NCBI RefSeq assembly: GCF_019683635.1
Contig: NZ_JADGIA010000010.1
Coordinates: forward strand, 1-48,578
Source of the DNA: Thermogemmatispora sp.
GTDB taxonomy: Bacteria; Chloroflexota; Ktedonobacteria; Ktedonobacterales; Ktedonobacteraceae
Direction of reading: 5' to 3'
DNA length: 48,578 bases
Part shown: positions 17,111-25,771 of the stretch, in pieces
Layout: every line of letters begins with the position of its first letter
How positions within the stretch are numbered: the stretch's first letter is position 1
Position numbers and translations under genes: made by a program
Notes under the pieces: model-generated
Told to the model about the DNA's origin: nothing
Databases searched by the model: none
What the model saw: the letters and a program-made list of their open reading frames with translations, nothing else

Positions 17111-19882
17111 ATGTGGCCCACGGTTCGTCGCTCGCTACTGACTCGTCTGCTCACGGTCTATCTGCTCTTCGTCGTGGTCGTCCTGCTCGGCGGAGTGGGG
17201 ATCAACACCCTCGTTGAGCAGCGGCTGCGCAGCGATGTCCAGGCTGCCGATCAGGCCCTGGCCGAGGAAATCGCTCGCGAGACGAGCCTGCAATTGCTAG
17301 GGGCCGAGCAAGCGCTACAGAGCCTGGGCCGGCTGGTAGTGGAGTCCCAGAACGCGACCCCCGCCACACTGGAGCGCCTCTTCCAGGCGTGGCACGATGC
17401 CCGGAGCGATGTCGACCACGTCTACTGGCTTGATCCCTTCGGCGCGGTGCTGGTAGCCTGGCCCGCGGGCCATGTCGCCGCAGGGGCCGAATTCTCGCCG
17501 CCAACGGTCGTTGAGCAGGCCCTCAAGAGTAGTCAGCCCGCCTTCGAGGTGGGCATCGTGGGACTGGCTCCCGGCAGGCTGGCAACGCCAGGCGTAATTG
17601 TGGCTCAGGCCGTGCGCTCTCAGGGACGCCTGCGCGGTCTGATCGCCGCCAGCTTCTCCCTGGCTGAGTTGAGCCTGCCGCTGGTCAATGTGGTTCAGGC
17701 TCAGCAGAGACAGAGCAAGCACCTGATGATTACGGTGATCGATGGGGATGGTGTCGTGGTGGCCTCCTCCGAGCGCGGGAGCCTGCTGGCGACAGTCCTC
17801 AGCGAGCTGCCAGGGGCAGCCCTGGCCCTCCAGGGTCAGAGCCTCTCGCGCGCAGGACCAGGGCCGGACGGCCAGAACTGGTTGTTCACTTCTGTACCGG
17901 TGCCGAAAGTCGGCTGGGCAGTGGTGGTTGAGCGACCGGCGAGGGAGGCTCTGGCGGTGGTGGATCAGTTCCATCTCTGGCTCTTCCTCGTGGCCGCGCT
18001 TTTCACCCTGGGCGGCCTGCTCTTTTGGCTGCTCCTACACCTGCGCGTCATTCGCCCCCTGCAGACACTGGCCGGTCAGCATCAGGCCCTGCCAGCCAGC
18101 GCCGATGCCATCCCGACCGCCACTCGCCTGCTCGCCCGTCAACGCGACGAGATCGGCGATCTGGCCCGCTCACTGATTCGCCTGGAGCGTGATGGGCTGC
18201 GCAAGCTGAGCGAGCTGCACACTTTACTGGAGACCTCGAACGCTGTGGTCCGCTCACTTGATCCTCGCGCCGTCATCGAGGAGATCATGCACGAGGTTCA
18301 GCGCCTGGTCGATGTCCAGGCGGTGGCGGTCCTTCTGCCCGACGAGCAGGGAGTGCTACGGGTCTTGCAGAGCAGCGGACACAGTGAGCGCTACGATCGT
18401 CTGCTCTCCCTCTCGCCCGAGCGCGTCAGCTCGGCAGCGGTGCTGGCTCTGCACAGCGGTCAGCCTGTGCAGAAGTTGCTCGATGGCAGCCAGCCCTCCT
18501 TCGCCTACGACGACGGCTTCTGTGCTGTTCTGGCCCTGCCCATCATCAGTCATCACGTCGGCAGCGTCGTTCTGGTGGTCCACCGACGGGAGCCGCGCCT
18601 CTTCGAGGAGCATGAGGTGCAGTTGCTGTCGACCTTCGCCAACTATGCGACCCTCGCCTGGGAGCACGCCGTGCTCTACGAGCGCAGCGATGAACGACTG
18701 CGCGAAGTTGCTCAGGAGAACGCCCGCCTCTATCGGCAAGCCACGGAGGAGAAACAGCGGCTGGCGGCTATCATGGAGAGTATGCAGGATGGGCTGCTCC
18801 TGTTGGGCACCGACAATCAGATTCTCTACGTCAATCAGGCCGCCTGCACCATCGCTGGTCTGCCACGGACGACTCTGGAGAGGCAGTCTATCGCGGCCTT
18901 CTATGAGGCCCTGCAGGCCACAGGGGCCGAGGCCGCAGCCTGCGCCCAGGCGCTGCAGCAGACGGAGCCAGCCACATTCCTGATCGAGAACCGTGAGGGG
19001 AGCCAGGCACGCACGCTGCAGCTGCGACTCTTCGCTGTGCAGAGCGAGACCGGGGAGACGATCGGGCGGGGCCTGCTCGTGCGCGATGTCACACGCGAGC
19101 GGGAGCTGGACGAGTTTAAGACGACCTTGCTGGCAGCGGTGGGCCATGAGGTACGCACACCACTGGCGGCGATCAAAGGCTATGCTTCGACGCTGCTGCA
19201 GCCAGATGTGCTCTGGTCCCCCGAGGAGCAGCAGCAGTTTCTGCAGACCATTCTGCAGGAAGCTGATCGTCTGACGCAGCTTGTGCGCAATCTGCTCGAC
19301 CTCTCACGTCAAGAGGCTGGTCTGCTACAGCTTAGGTGCACTCCTGTCGATCCACGCGCGCTGGTGCTGGCGGTTGGCGAACGGATCAAGTCAGGGACAG
19401 CAACGCTGACGGTGGAGATCCCGCCAGGGCTGCCACCGGTCCTGGTAGACCGCGGACGGATCGAGATAGTGCTGCACAATCTGATCAGTAATGCCTTGCT
19501 CTATGGAGCGCGTCAGGTGCAGGTCAGAGCCTGGCGCTCCACAGACGAGGAGGAGGCTCTTATCTTTGCTGTGCTTGACGACGGACCGGGCATCGCCCCC
19601 GAGGAGCTGCCGCATATCTTTGAACGTTTCTACCGGGCTTCCCGCGGACGCCGTCAGCATGCTGCTGGAACGGGTTTGGGCCTGGCAATCTGCAAGGCGT
19701 TTGTGGAGGCCCACAGGGGGCGCATCTGGGCCCAGAGCAGCCCGCAAGGCACAGTGATGTGCTTTTCGTTGCCATGCGCCTCGCAGTCGGCATTGACGAC
19801 GCTGCGCGAGGCAGTCGAAGAGGAGGGAGACCCCAGCGATGGTTATAGGAACAGACAAGGCCAGGCGCATTCTGCTTGCTGA
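17111..19882 (+). CDS. Sensor histidine kinase with Cache, HAMP, GAF and PAS domains
   Basis: A 923-residue membrane kinase. One membrane helix (about residues 13-33) is followed by an extracytoplasmic Cache-like sensor (34-290, with DHVYWLDPFGAVLVAWP and SVPVPKVGWAVVVERP), a second helix (about 291-313), a HAMP-like linker, a GAF domain (about 370-525), a PAS domain (about 550-660, beginning AIMESMQDGLLLLG) and the kinase core. The H-box is AVGHEVRTPLAAIKGY with phospho-acceptor His 679; the N-box is NLISNALLYGA, G1 DDGPGIAPEE, F-box IFERFYRAS and G2 GTGLGLAICKAFVEAH. It should autophosphorylate on an external ligand plus an internal signal and pass phosphate to the regulator encoded next, which starts 44 bases inside its 3' end. 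Confidence 0.93.
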   Translation: MWPTVRRSLLTRLLTVYLLFVVVVLLGGVGINTLVEQRLRSDVQAADQALAEEIARETSLQLLGAEQALQSLGRLVVESQNATPATLERLFQAWHDARSDVDHVYWLDPFGAVLVAWPAGHVAAGAEFSPPTVVEQALKSSQPAFEVGIVGLAPGRLATPGVIVAQAVRSQGRLRGLIAASFSLAELSLPLVNVVQAQQRQSKHLMITVIDGDGVVVASSERGSLLATVLSELPGAALALQGQSLSRAGPGPDGQNWLFTSVPVPKVGWAVVVERPAREALAVVDQFHLWLFLVAALFTLGGLLFWLLLHLRVIRPLQTLAGQHQALPASADAIPTATRLLARQRDEIGDLARSLIRLERDGLRKLSELHTLLETSNAVVRSLDPRAVIEEIMHEVQRLVDVQAVAVLLPDEQGVLRVLQSSGHSERYDRLLSLSPERVSSAAVLALHSGQPVQKLLDGSQPSFAYDDGFCAVLALPIISHHVGSVVLVVHRREPRLFEEHEVQLLSTFANYATLAWEHAVLYERSDERLREVAQENARLYRQATEEKQRLAAIMESMQDGLLLLGTDNQILYVNQAACTIAGLPRTTLERQSIAAFYEALQATGAEAAACAQALQQTEPATFLIENREGSQARTLQLRLFAVQSETGETIGRGLLVRDVTRERELDEFKTTLLAAVGHEVRTPLAAIKGYASTLLQPDVLWSPEEQQQFLQTILQEADRLTQLVRNLLDLSRQEAGLLQLRCTPVDPRALVLAVGERIKSGTATLTVEIPPGLPPVLVDRGRIEIVLHNLISNALLYGARQVQVRAWRSTDEEEALIFAVLDDGPGIAPEELPHIFERFYRASRGRRQHAAGTGLGLAICKAFVEAHRGRIWAQSSPQGTVMCFSLPCASQSALTTLREAVEEEGDPSDGYRNRQGQAHSAC

Positions 19883-20570
19883 GGATGAGCTGGCGCTGCG
19901 GGACTTCGTGAGCCGCAATCTGCGCGTGCGCGGCTTCGAGGTGCTGGAGGCCAGTACCGGCCTGGAAGCGCTGGCGCTCTTTGAACGGGAGCGACCGCAC
20001 CTGCTGATTCTAGATCTGATGATGCCTCGTATGGACGGGCTGGAGGTCTGCCGGCGCGTGCGCGAGCAGTCGACGGTCCCCATCATCGTGCTGACAGCCC
20101 TCGACGCCGAGAGAGACAAAGTGGCCGCCCTGGATTTAGGGGCCGACGATTATCTGACAAAGCCCTTCGGGGTCGAGGAGCTACTGGCGCGGGTGCGGGC
20201 CGTCTTGCGGCGAGCCCAGTGGGAGAGTGGCATGCCTGCACTGCCGGCGCTGGGGGCGCGACGCTTTGGAGAGATCGAGGTGGATCTGGACAGACGAACC
20301 GTCCGCCGCAGCGGCGAGGAGGTTCGTCTGTCTCCAACGGAGTTTGCGCTGCTGGAGCAGCTGGTTACCCAGGCCGGCAAGGTACTGACACATCGCTGGC
20401 TGCTTCAGCGCGTCTGGGGACCAGAGTACGGTGGTGAAGTGGAATATCTGCGGGTTTATCTTAACCGCCTGCGTCAAAAACTGGAGCCTGATCCGGCCCA
20501 CCCTCGCTACTTGCTGACCGAGCCAGGGGTGGGCTACCGCTTTGTGGCCCCTGGCCCCGGGGTGGAGTAG
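19839..20570 (+). CDS. OmpR/PhoB-family response regulator
   Basis: A 243-residue regulator. The receiver domain (about 10-125) has the acidic pair in LLAEDELAL, the phospho-acceptor Asp 59 in LLILDLMMPRMDG, Thr in IIVLTALDA and Lys in DYLTKPFGVEELLARV. The C-terminal winged helix (about 145-240) has FALLEQLVTQAGKVLTHRWL and VEYLRVYLNRLRQKL, ending in GVGYRF. It overlaps the kinase gene, which is its obvious partner. Target genes are unknown; the adjacent ABC operon is a candidate. Confidence 0.94.
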   Translation: MVIGTDKARRILLAEDELALRDFVSRNLRVRGFEVLEASTGLEALALFERERPHLLILDLMMPRMDGLEVCRRVREQSTVPIIVLTALDAERDKVAALDLGADDYLTKPFGVEELLARVRAVLRRAQWESGMPALPALGARRFGEIEVDLDRRTVRRSGEEVRLSPTEFALLEQLVTQAGKVLTHRWLLQRVWGPEYGGEVEYLRVYLNRLRQKLEPDPAHPRYLLTEPGVGYRFVAPGPGVE

Positions 20571-20611
20571 AGCGATGCGCTCCGGCGGTTCGCTGTCACT
20601 GTCCTCCCCGC

Positions 20612-20630
20612 GCCTGGCTGGGGGCCAGGC
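20612..20630. terminator. Hairpin between convergent regulator and EI genes
   Basis: GCCTGGC (20612-20618) pairs with GCCAGGC (20624-20630) around TGGGG. No U-tract follows, so terminator function is uncertain. Confidence 0.35.
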
Positions 20631-20668
20631 TTACGAGGAGGAGACGCGCCACTGACAGGTCCAATGCA

Positions 20669-20713
20669 GATGTGGCTGATGCAGTTGATGTGGTTGATGT
20701 GGCTGGTGCGGCT
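20669..20713 (+). repeat. Five tandem 9-base repeats
   Basis: Five consecutive 9-mers: GATGTGGCT, GATGCAGTT, GATGTGGTT, GATGTGGCT, GGTGCGGCT. They lie in the non-coding gap between the convergent response regulator and EI genes. The role is unknown; replication slippage is a simple origin. Confidence 0.6.
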
Positions 20714-20762
20714 CCAATACTTTCCCGTCGCTGTTTCTTGCCTATCTTCTTCTTCCTCCTTT

Positions 20763-22499
20763 CTATTCTTCGAAGGAAGAAGATTCATCTGGGGAGCACG
20801 TGTGCAAGTACGAGCGCACCTCTGCGGCAGTACGCAGGTGGAGCGCCTGCTGAGCCACTCGCTGAGCGTCGCTCAGTGTCCAGCGACGGATCGCTTGCTT
20901 GCAGCGAGGGACTGCCCTGGGGGCCATGCTCAGCTCATCGATACCCAGTCCCAGCAAGAGGGGCAGTGCGAGCGGCTCGCTCGCCAGTTCGCCGCAGATC
21001 TCCACGCGACGCTGGCGACGGTGAGCAGCCTCAATAGTGAGCTGGAGCAGACGGAGGATCGCTGGATGGAAAGGATCGGCCAGGGAGGCCGTGCCCTCGT
21101 TGGTGCGATCGGCGGCCAGGACATACTGCGTGAGATCGTTGGTGCCCAGGCTGAAGAAGTCAACGACTTCGGCCAGAGCGTCAGCGAGCAGGGCGGCAGC
21201 CGGCACTTCGATCATGATGCCAAGCTCCACCCGCTCAGCCAGAGCCTGCCCTTGCTGGCGTAGCTCCTCCTCTACTTCATGCACGAGCCGACGCAGGGCC
21301 TCAACTTCCTCATAGCTACTCACCATTGGAAAGAGGATACGCAGCTCGTGGCCCGCACCCGCGCGGAGCAAGGCCCGCAGCTGGGTGCGCAGGAGTGGCA
21401 GGTGCTTCAAACCCAGGCGTATACCGCGTACGCCCAGAAAAGGGTTGGATTCGCGCGGCAGGGACAGATAAGGGGCCGGCTTGTCTCCTCCGATGTCAAA
21501 GGTACGGAAGACGACAGGCGCCGGATGGACAGCTTCGATGAGCGTGCGATAGATCTCTCGCTGCTCCTCCTCGCCGGGCGCCTGCTGACGATCCAGGAAA
21601 AGGAATTCGGTGCGCAGGAGACCAATCCCCTCGGCCCCAAAGGCCCGCACATCGGCCACTTCCTCCGGAGCCTGGATGTTGGCCCGCACTGGATAGCATC
21701 GACCATCCCTGGTGCAGGCTGGCTGCTGCCTGGTTTCCGCCGCCAGATTGGCCTGACGCTGAAGCCATTGCGTCTGCCGATGATAGTGAGCCAGGGCCTC
21801 GGCCTCTGGCTCTGCAATGACGAGGCCCTGCTCTCCATCTACAATGACTACTTGACCGGGGCGCAAAACTTCCAGGTTGTCCCCCAAACCAACCACCGCC
21901 GGCACCCCCAAGGCCCTGGCCAGAATGGCAACATGAGAGGTCGGTCCGCCCTGGGCTGTGCAGAAAGCCAGCACGTGCTCCCGCGGGCAGCGCACTATCG
22001 CTGAAGGGGTCAGCTCGCGCGCGACGATGATCGCCGGCTCGCTCAGCTGAAGGCCCTCTTCGGCCTGCCCCGTCAGATGACGGAGCACGCGCTGAGCCAC
22101 ATCTTCTAGATCGAGGACCCGGGCCTGCAAATACTCATTCTGGACCGTTTGCAGTTGCTGAATATAATGCTGAAATGCTGCTTGCCAGGCAGAGGCGGCG
22201 CTCTGTTGGTGACGGATGCGCTCCTGCACCTGCTGCAGGAGCTCGGGATCTTGTAAAAACAGCTCGTGAGCGGAGAAGATGGCCGCCTCTTTGGGGCCAA
22301 CGGCTCTGCCAGCCTCCTCGGCAAGGAGCCGGATTTCCTGGCGGGCCGCAGTCAGGGCGGCTTCAAGACGCGCCAGCTCTGTCGCCACATCCTGGCCCCT
22401 TTCCACTTCGACTTTGATCTGCGACGGCTCATAGCGGTAGACAGGACCGAGAGCAATCCCAGGGGAGGCCGCTATGCCACGGATTCGCTTCTCACTCAT
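20763..22499 (-). CDS. ptsI: PTS enzyme I (phosphoenolpyruvate-protein phosphotransferase)
   Basis: A 578-residue cytosolic enzyme that takes phosphate from PEP and gives it to HPr. The N-terminal HPr-binding and phosphohistidine domain has GGPTSHVAILARALGVPAVVG with active His 189, the same position as in E. coli. The PEP-binding barrel has IGLLRTEFLFLDR, FRTFDIGGDKPAPYL, the region GIMIEVPAAALLAD, FFSLGTNDLTQYVLAADR and VEICGELASEPLALPLLLGLG with the catalytic Cys. Length is normal. Its start overlaps the HPr gene by eight bases, and it is the last gene of the minus-strand arm merR-EIIA-ptsH-ptsI. Confidence 0.97.
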   Translation of the reverse strand: MSEKRIRGIAASPGIALGPVYRYEPSQIKVEVERGQDVATELARLEAALTAARQEIRLLAEEAGRAVGPKEAAIFSAHELFLQDPELLQQVQERIRHQQSAASAWQAAFQHYIQQLQTVQNEYLQARVLDLEDVAQRVLRHLTGQAEEGLQLSEPAIIVARELTPSAIVRCPREHVLAFCTAQGGPTSHVAILARALGVPAVVGLGDNLEVLRPGQVVIVDGEQGLVIAEPEAEALAHYHRQTQWLQRQANLAAETRQQPACTRDGRCYPVRANIQAPEEVADVRAFGAEGIGLLRTEFLFLDRQQAPGEEEQREIYRTLIEAVHPAPVVFRTFDIGGDKPAPYLSLPRESNPFLGVRGIRLGLKHLPLLRTQLRALLRAGAGHELRILFPMVSSYEEVEALRRLVHEVEEELRQQGQALAERVELGIMIEVPAAALLADALAEVVDFFSLGTNDLTQYVLAADRTNEGTASLADPFHPAILRLLQLTIEAAHRRQRRVEICGELASEPLALPLLLGLGIDELSMAPRAVPRCKQAIRRWTLSDAQRVAQQALHLRTAAEVRSYLHTCSPDESSSFEE

Positions 22500-22806
22500 T
22501 GCTTACCTGCTCCTGCTGCTCATCCTCCTCGGCCTCGCCGAAATTGCTGGCGATGAGCCGGGCGATGGTCTCTACGGCCTCTTGTTCGTCTGCCCCCTCG
22601 GCAGCGATGCGCAGCCGATCATGGCGCTGGATGCCGATCGACAAGACCGTCAATGGACTTTTGGCATTCACCGGCTTGCTACCTTGCGTCAGGTTTTCAA
22701 TGGTGATTGTCGACGAGAAGGCCGCTGCTGTTTTTGCCAGCAGCGTGGCTGGACGGGCATGCAGGCCGTCACGATAGGCAACAACCACTTCTGTTGATGC
22801 AGCCAA
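22492..22806 (-). CDS. ptsH: PTS phosphocarrier protein HPr
   Basis: A 104-residue HPr. The phosphorylated histidine is His 16 in RDGLHARPATLLAKTAAAF. A Ser is present in VNAKSPLTVLSIG (about residue 50), at the place of the regulatory Ser46 of Gram-positive HPr; whether an HPr kinase acts on it is unknown. The C-terminus carries an acidic and Gln-rich tail (GEAEEDEQQEQ), longer than the usual 85-90 residues. It relays phosphate from enzyme I to the EIIA proteins, and its end overlaps ptsI. Confidence 0.95.
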   Translation of the reverse strand: MAASTEVVVAYRDGLHARPATLLAKTAAAFSSTITIENLTQGSKPVNAKSPLTVLSIGIQRHDRLRIAAEGADEQEAVETIARLIASNFGEAEEDEQQEQVSNE

Positions 22807-22857
22807 ACCTATCCCCTTTCCTGCTCAGCTGGACTGATCTGAGACCGCGTGAGGCCG

Positions 22858-23259
22858 CTATCCACGATCAGCCAGACGCTGGGTAAGATTAATCACGCCT
22901 TCTTTCGCGGCCTGAATGGCGATAGGCGTGAGATCGCGCAAGCTCATATATTCTCGTTGCACAAGAATTTCAAGGAGCATTGGCAGATTGACGCCGCAGA
23001 TGACTTGCGTCCCTTGCAGCGCCAATTGCAGGGAGGCGCTGGCAGGATTGCCGCCCAGGATATCGATGAGGATGAGCACCTCGCCATCGCTCATCATCTG
23101 GCGAACTGCGGCTTCAACCTCCCGCCTGAGCTGTTCCAGTGAGCCACCAGCGGGCATGCCAATGGCCACAAAGTGCTCCTGGGGGCCAGCGATCATCTCC
23201 ACCGCATCCTTTAATCCGGCGGCTAACGAGCCATGTGAAACAAGGACGACACCGATCAC
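22858..23259 (-). CDS. Stand-alone PTS EIIA of the mannose family
   Basis: A 133-residue EIIA-Man/DhaM-type domain. The N-terminal strand IGVVLVSHGSLAAGLKDAVEMI carries the phosphorylatable His 9; LILIDILGGNPASASLQLAL and CGVNLPMLLEIL complete the fold. No matching EIIB, EIIC or EIID of the mannose type is in the window, and no dihydroxyacetone kinase genes, so it may act as a regulatory phosphate acceptor or serve components elsewhere. It sits between the MerR regulator and HPr in one transcription direction. Confidence 0.9.
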   Translation of the reverse strand: MIGVVLVSHGSLAAGLKDAVEMIAGPQEHFVAIGMPAGGSLEQLRREVEAAVRQMMSDGEVLILIDILGGNPASASLQLALQGTQVICGVNLPMLLEILVQREYMSLRDLTPIAIQAAKEGVINLTQRLADRG

Positions 23260-23340
23260 GCAGCCATTCCTCTCTTCTTCTCAAGGCGGCCCAGAGGCAC
23301 AGCCTATGAAGAAGCCACAGCAATCACATGGACACCAGCA

Positions 23341-24279
23341 TCATGCTCTGATAGAGGCCACAGGCAGGGAACTGCTCCGGCCTGCCCTCTTCTCTCCGCT
23401 CTCCGTCCCTGCTGGACGTCTGCCACTATGGAAGAAGAGCCGACTGGTTCCTCCCTCCCTGCGTTCGACCGGGAGCTGGACCTCGGTCAGGCAGCCCTCC
23501 GGCTCATCCTGGTATTGCAGGAGCAGATGACGGTAGGGGCCAGCGACAGCGTAGCCATGTGCTTCAATCCAGGTGGCCAGCGACTGGTAGACCTCGCTCA
23601 GGCCATAAGGGTCCCCCCGATATAGCAGGGTGGCGGCGGTCACCGGCGGCAGCTCGCGAATGGTGATGTGGCCGCCGCTGCGTTCGACAATATTGCCGAG
23701 CGAGGAGCCTTCGACCGGGATGGCCACCTCCACAAGGCCGCCCTCGCCTTCTCCGCCGTTGGCATCCAGCGTCAATAAAAGGATGTGCTCGCCCGGCTTC
23801 ACTCCGCTGTCCTTCAAAAACTGCAACATCTGCCTGGCAAAGCGCAGTTGGAGCGTGACGCTGGGAGCAGTGGTACGGCTGGCGGCCACGAGCTGCGGCT
23901 TGAGGCGCTTCAGTACGACCTCGTAACTGGTCTGCTGGCCATCGAGCATAAGCTGTTTGAGACGGGCCTCGATACGCGCCTGCCGCTCCTGCTCGATGAG
24001 AATCTGCTGCTGCACTTCTGCCAGTCGCTGCTGGAGCACGGTGCGCAGCTGCTCAGGGGTCACCTGCTCGTCCAGCAACTGGACAATCTGAGCAAGTTCA
24101 AAGCCCATCTCCTTGAGATCGAGGATGCGATGAAGGCGCGTGAGCTGTTCAACGGCATAGTAGCGGTAACCCGTGAGGGTATCAACCTGCACCGGCTTGA
24201 GCAATCCGATCTCGTCGTAGTAGCGCAGGGTCCGCATAGAGACCTGGCCGAGCCTGGCAAAATCGCTGATCTTGAGCAC
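23341..24279 (-). CDS. MerR-family regulator with GyrI-like effector domain (BmrR-like)
   Basis: A regulator of about 312 residues. The N-terminal MerR helix-turn-helix is LKISDFARLGQVSMRTLRYYDEIGLLKPVQVD, followed by GYRYYAVEQLTRLHRILDLKEMGFEL and a coiled-coil dimer helix (about 75-125). The C-terminal 150 residues form a GyrI-like effector-binding domain, as in BmrR, which senses small hydrophobic or cationic ligands. The frame is open to an ATG at 24330, but the GTG at 24279 gives the standard MerR N-terminus and has a GGAGGGGAG ribosome site. It is the first gene of the HPr/EI arm. Two promoters with 19-bp spacers (24363-24393 and 24536-24566) are its likely targets. Confidence 0.88.
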   Translation of the reverse strand: MLKISDFARLGQVSMRTLRYYDEIGLLKPVQVDTLTGYRYYAVEQLTRLHRILDLKEMGFELAQIVQLLDEQVTPEQLRTVLQQRLAEVQQQILIEQERQARIEARLKQLMLDGQQTSYEVVLKRLKPQLVAASRTTAPSVTLQLRFARQMLQFLKDSGVKPGEHILLLTLDANGGEGEGGLVEVAIPVEGSSLGNIVERSGGHITIRELPPVTAATLLYRGDPYGLSEVYQSLATWIEAHGYAVAGPYRHLLLQYQDEPEGCLTEVQLPVERREGGTSRLFFHSGRRPAGTESGEKRAGRSSSLPVASIRA

Positions 24280-24362
24280 CAGCTTGCTCCCCTCCTTCCT
24301 CGTCTCTGAGGAGGCGCGTTGGCCTGGCATCCATAGAGAGTACAGGCGCTTCTCCTCCCTCT

Positions 24363-24393
24363 AGGATAAACATTGCCGCGACGTGAAAGTCAA
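24363..24393 (-). promoter_or_regulatory. MerR-type promoter toward merR-EIIA-ptsH-ptsI
   Basis: Read on the minus strand: TTGACT (24393-24388), 19-bp spacer, TATCCT (24368-24363). The overlong spacer is the hallmark of promoters that MerR proteins activate by twisting DNA. 14 of 19 spacer bases match the plus-strand copy at 24536-24566. Confidence 0.7.
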
Positions 24394-24535
24394 GGTAAAG
24401 GCAGAGCTGGCAGGCGGTCAGCTCAGCTCACCCAGGTCTACTACTGCTAGCTGCCGTCCGCCCAGCATCTTGCTGACCGGCAACGTTGGGCTGGTGGCAG
24501 CAATCTGCAGTCAGAAGAAAGAGCCTGGCGACCGC

Positions 24536-24566
24536 TTGACTTTCACACGACGGCAAAGTTTATCCT
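24536..24566 (+). promoter_or_regulatory. MerR-type promoter toward the EIIA-EIIB-EIIC operon
   Basis: TTGACT (24536-24541), 19-bp spacer, TATCCT (24561-24566), with ACTTT and AAAGT arms inside (ACTTT-N11-AAAGT). It is an inverted near-copy of the merR promoter 170 bases away. The leader to the EIIA start is about 295 bases, gene-free, and includes a small hairpin CTGGCT-N6-AGCCAG (24630-24647). Confidence 0.7.
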
Positions 24567-24866
24567 AGTAGCAAGCAGGCTCTTCCGTCTCACTCAGGTA
24601 GGTCCAGCCTAGGAGACAACAGAGCGGCACTGGCTTCGCTGAGCCAGCCCGGCTCCGGCCAGGTCCCAGCTCCACGAGGCGCCCACCTGGTACCTGGCGC
24701 GTCAGTCAGGTCCGGCAGTGCAGCAAGAGGTCTCTGCCGCCCAGATCTGAGGCCGGATAGACGGAAGAGCCAGCGCAGAACAAGAGTAGGCGAGCGAGAC
24801 GAGAGCCGCGGCTGATTCGCGCAGCGCGTCACCTTGCCCGCCCTCCCGATTCTGGAGAGATCCGCT

Positions 24867-25346
24867 GTGGCTTCATCAGAAGCGCCGTTTCAGCTTAAAG
24901 ATTTGCTGACGCCCGCCACGATTCGCCTGCATGTTGCAGCCAGCGATCCAGGGCAGGTCATCCGCGAGGCTGGCCAATTGTTGCTGGCCAGCGGGGCCAT
25001 TGAGGAGCGCTACATCGAGGCCATGCAGCAGGCCCTGCAGACCTACGGCCCCTATATGGTGATTGTGCCCGGCGTGGCTCTCTTACATGCGCGTCCGGGC
25101 GATGGCGTCAAACGACCCTGCATGAGCCTGCTCACACTGGAGCCTCCCGTGCGCTTCGGCAACGAGGACAATGACCCGGTTAGCATCGCCATTGCCTTCG
25201 GCGCTGTCGATCGTCAGAAGCACTTGCAGGCCCTGACTATGTTGACCCGGCTGCTGGCTGATGAGCAGGCTCTGGCAGCCATCCGCGCCAGTACCTCCGC
25301 CGAGGAGGTCATGCATACCATTGCGGCTTCGCCATCCACTCAGTGA
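24867..25346 (+). CDS. PTS EIIA, fructose/mannitol-ascorbate class (UlaC-like)
   Basis: A 159-residue EIIA_2-type domain. The phosphorylated His lies in VIVPGVALLHARPGDGV (about residue 74), and the C-terminal strand-helix VSIAIAFGAVDRQKHLQALTMLTRLL is typical. It takes phosphate from HPr and passes it to the EIIB encoded next. The start is the GTG at 24867, preceded by GGAGAG; the frame is open back to a TTG at 24834 without a ribosome site. Its stop lies within a few bases of the possible upstream start of EIIB. First gene of the plus-strand arm. Confidence 0.9.
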   Translation: MASSEAPFQLKDLLTPATIRLHVAASDPGQVIREAGQLLLASGAIEERYIEAMQQALQTYGPYMVIVPGVALLHARPGDGVKRPCMSLLTLEPPVRFGNEDNDPVSIAIAFGAVDRQKHLQALTMLTRLLADEQALAAIRASTSAEEVMHTIAASPSTQ

Positions 25347-25381
25347 GCGAAGGCGTCCGAGCTGATCAGGGGGAATGCACC

Positions 25382-25654
25382 GTGAAGATCCTAGCTGTCT
25401 GCGGTATGGGATTTGGCAGCAGCCTGGTTCTGCGCATGACCATCGAGGACGTTCTCAAGGCTGCTGGCCTCAAGGCCCAGGTTGTTGTGAGCGATATCGG
25501 GACCGCGCGCTCGGAGCAGGCTGACATCATTGTCACTTCTGCCGAATTTGCACGCTTGCTGGCCGATAGAGGCCTCCCTATCGTCGTGATCAAGAACTAT
25601 GTCGATCGAAAGGAGATGAAAGAGAAGCTGCTACCCTTGTTGAAAGGCTCCTGA
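25382..25654 (+). CDS. PTS EIIB, ascorbate class (UlaB-like)
   Basis: A 90-residue EIIB. The P-loop and phosphocysteine motif is VKILAVCGMGFGSSLVLRM with Cys 7; the rest (VVVSDIGTARSEQADIIVTSAEFA, VVIKNYVDRKEMKEKL) matches the lactose/ascorbate EIIB fold. The GTG at 25382 follows a GGGGG stretch; an upstream in-frame GTG at 25343, overlapping the EIIA stop, is the alternative. It transfers phosphate to the sugar during transport through the EIIC encoded after it. Confidence 0.9.
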   Translation: MKILAVCGMGFGSSLVLRMTIEDVLKAAGLKAQVVVSDIGTARSEQADIIVTSAEFARLLADRGLPIVVIKNYVDRKEMKEKLLPLLKGS

Positions 25655-25709
25655 TGCTGAGGCCCAACTCAGCGTGAGCTTTTGCCTTCAGCGAAGAAGC
25701 AATGTTGTG

Positions 25710-25731
25710 GCCTGGAGAGAGACCTCCAGGC
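25710..25731 (+). other. Intercistronic hairpin between EIIB and EIIC
   Basis: GCCTGGAG (25710-25717) pairs with CTCCAGGC (25724-25731) around a 6-base loop in the 117-base gap. It may tune expression of the membrane component or stabilise the upstream mRNA. No U-tract. Confidence 0.45.
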
Positions 25732-25771
25732 TCACTCGTTAGCTAGCCAGCCAGAAGAAGGATGGTGAACG

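Noticed and set aside
20664-21263. A 199-codon plus-strand frame across the 3' end of ptsI.
   Set aside because: It overlaps the conserved PEP-binding domain of enzyme I and starts in the 9-base repeat array; no ribosome site or domain.
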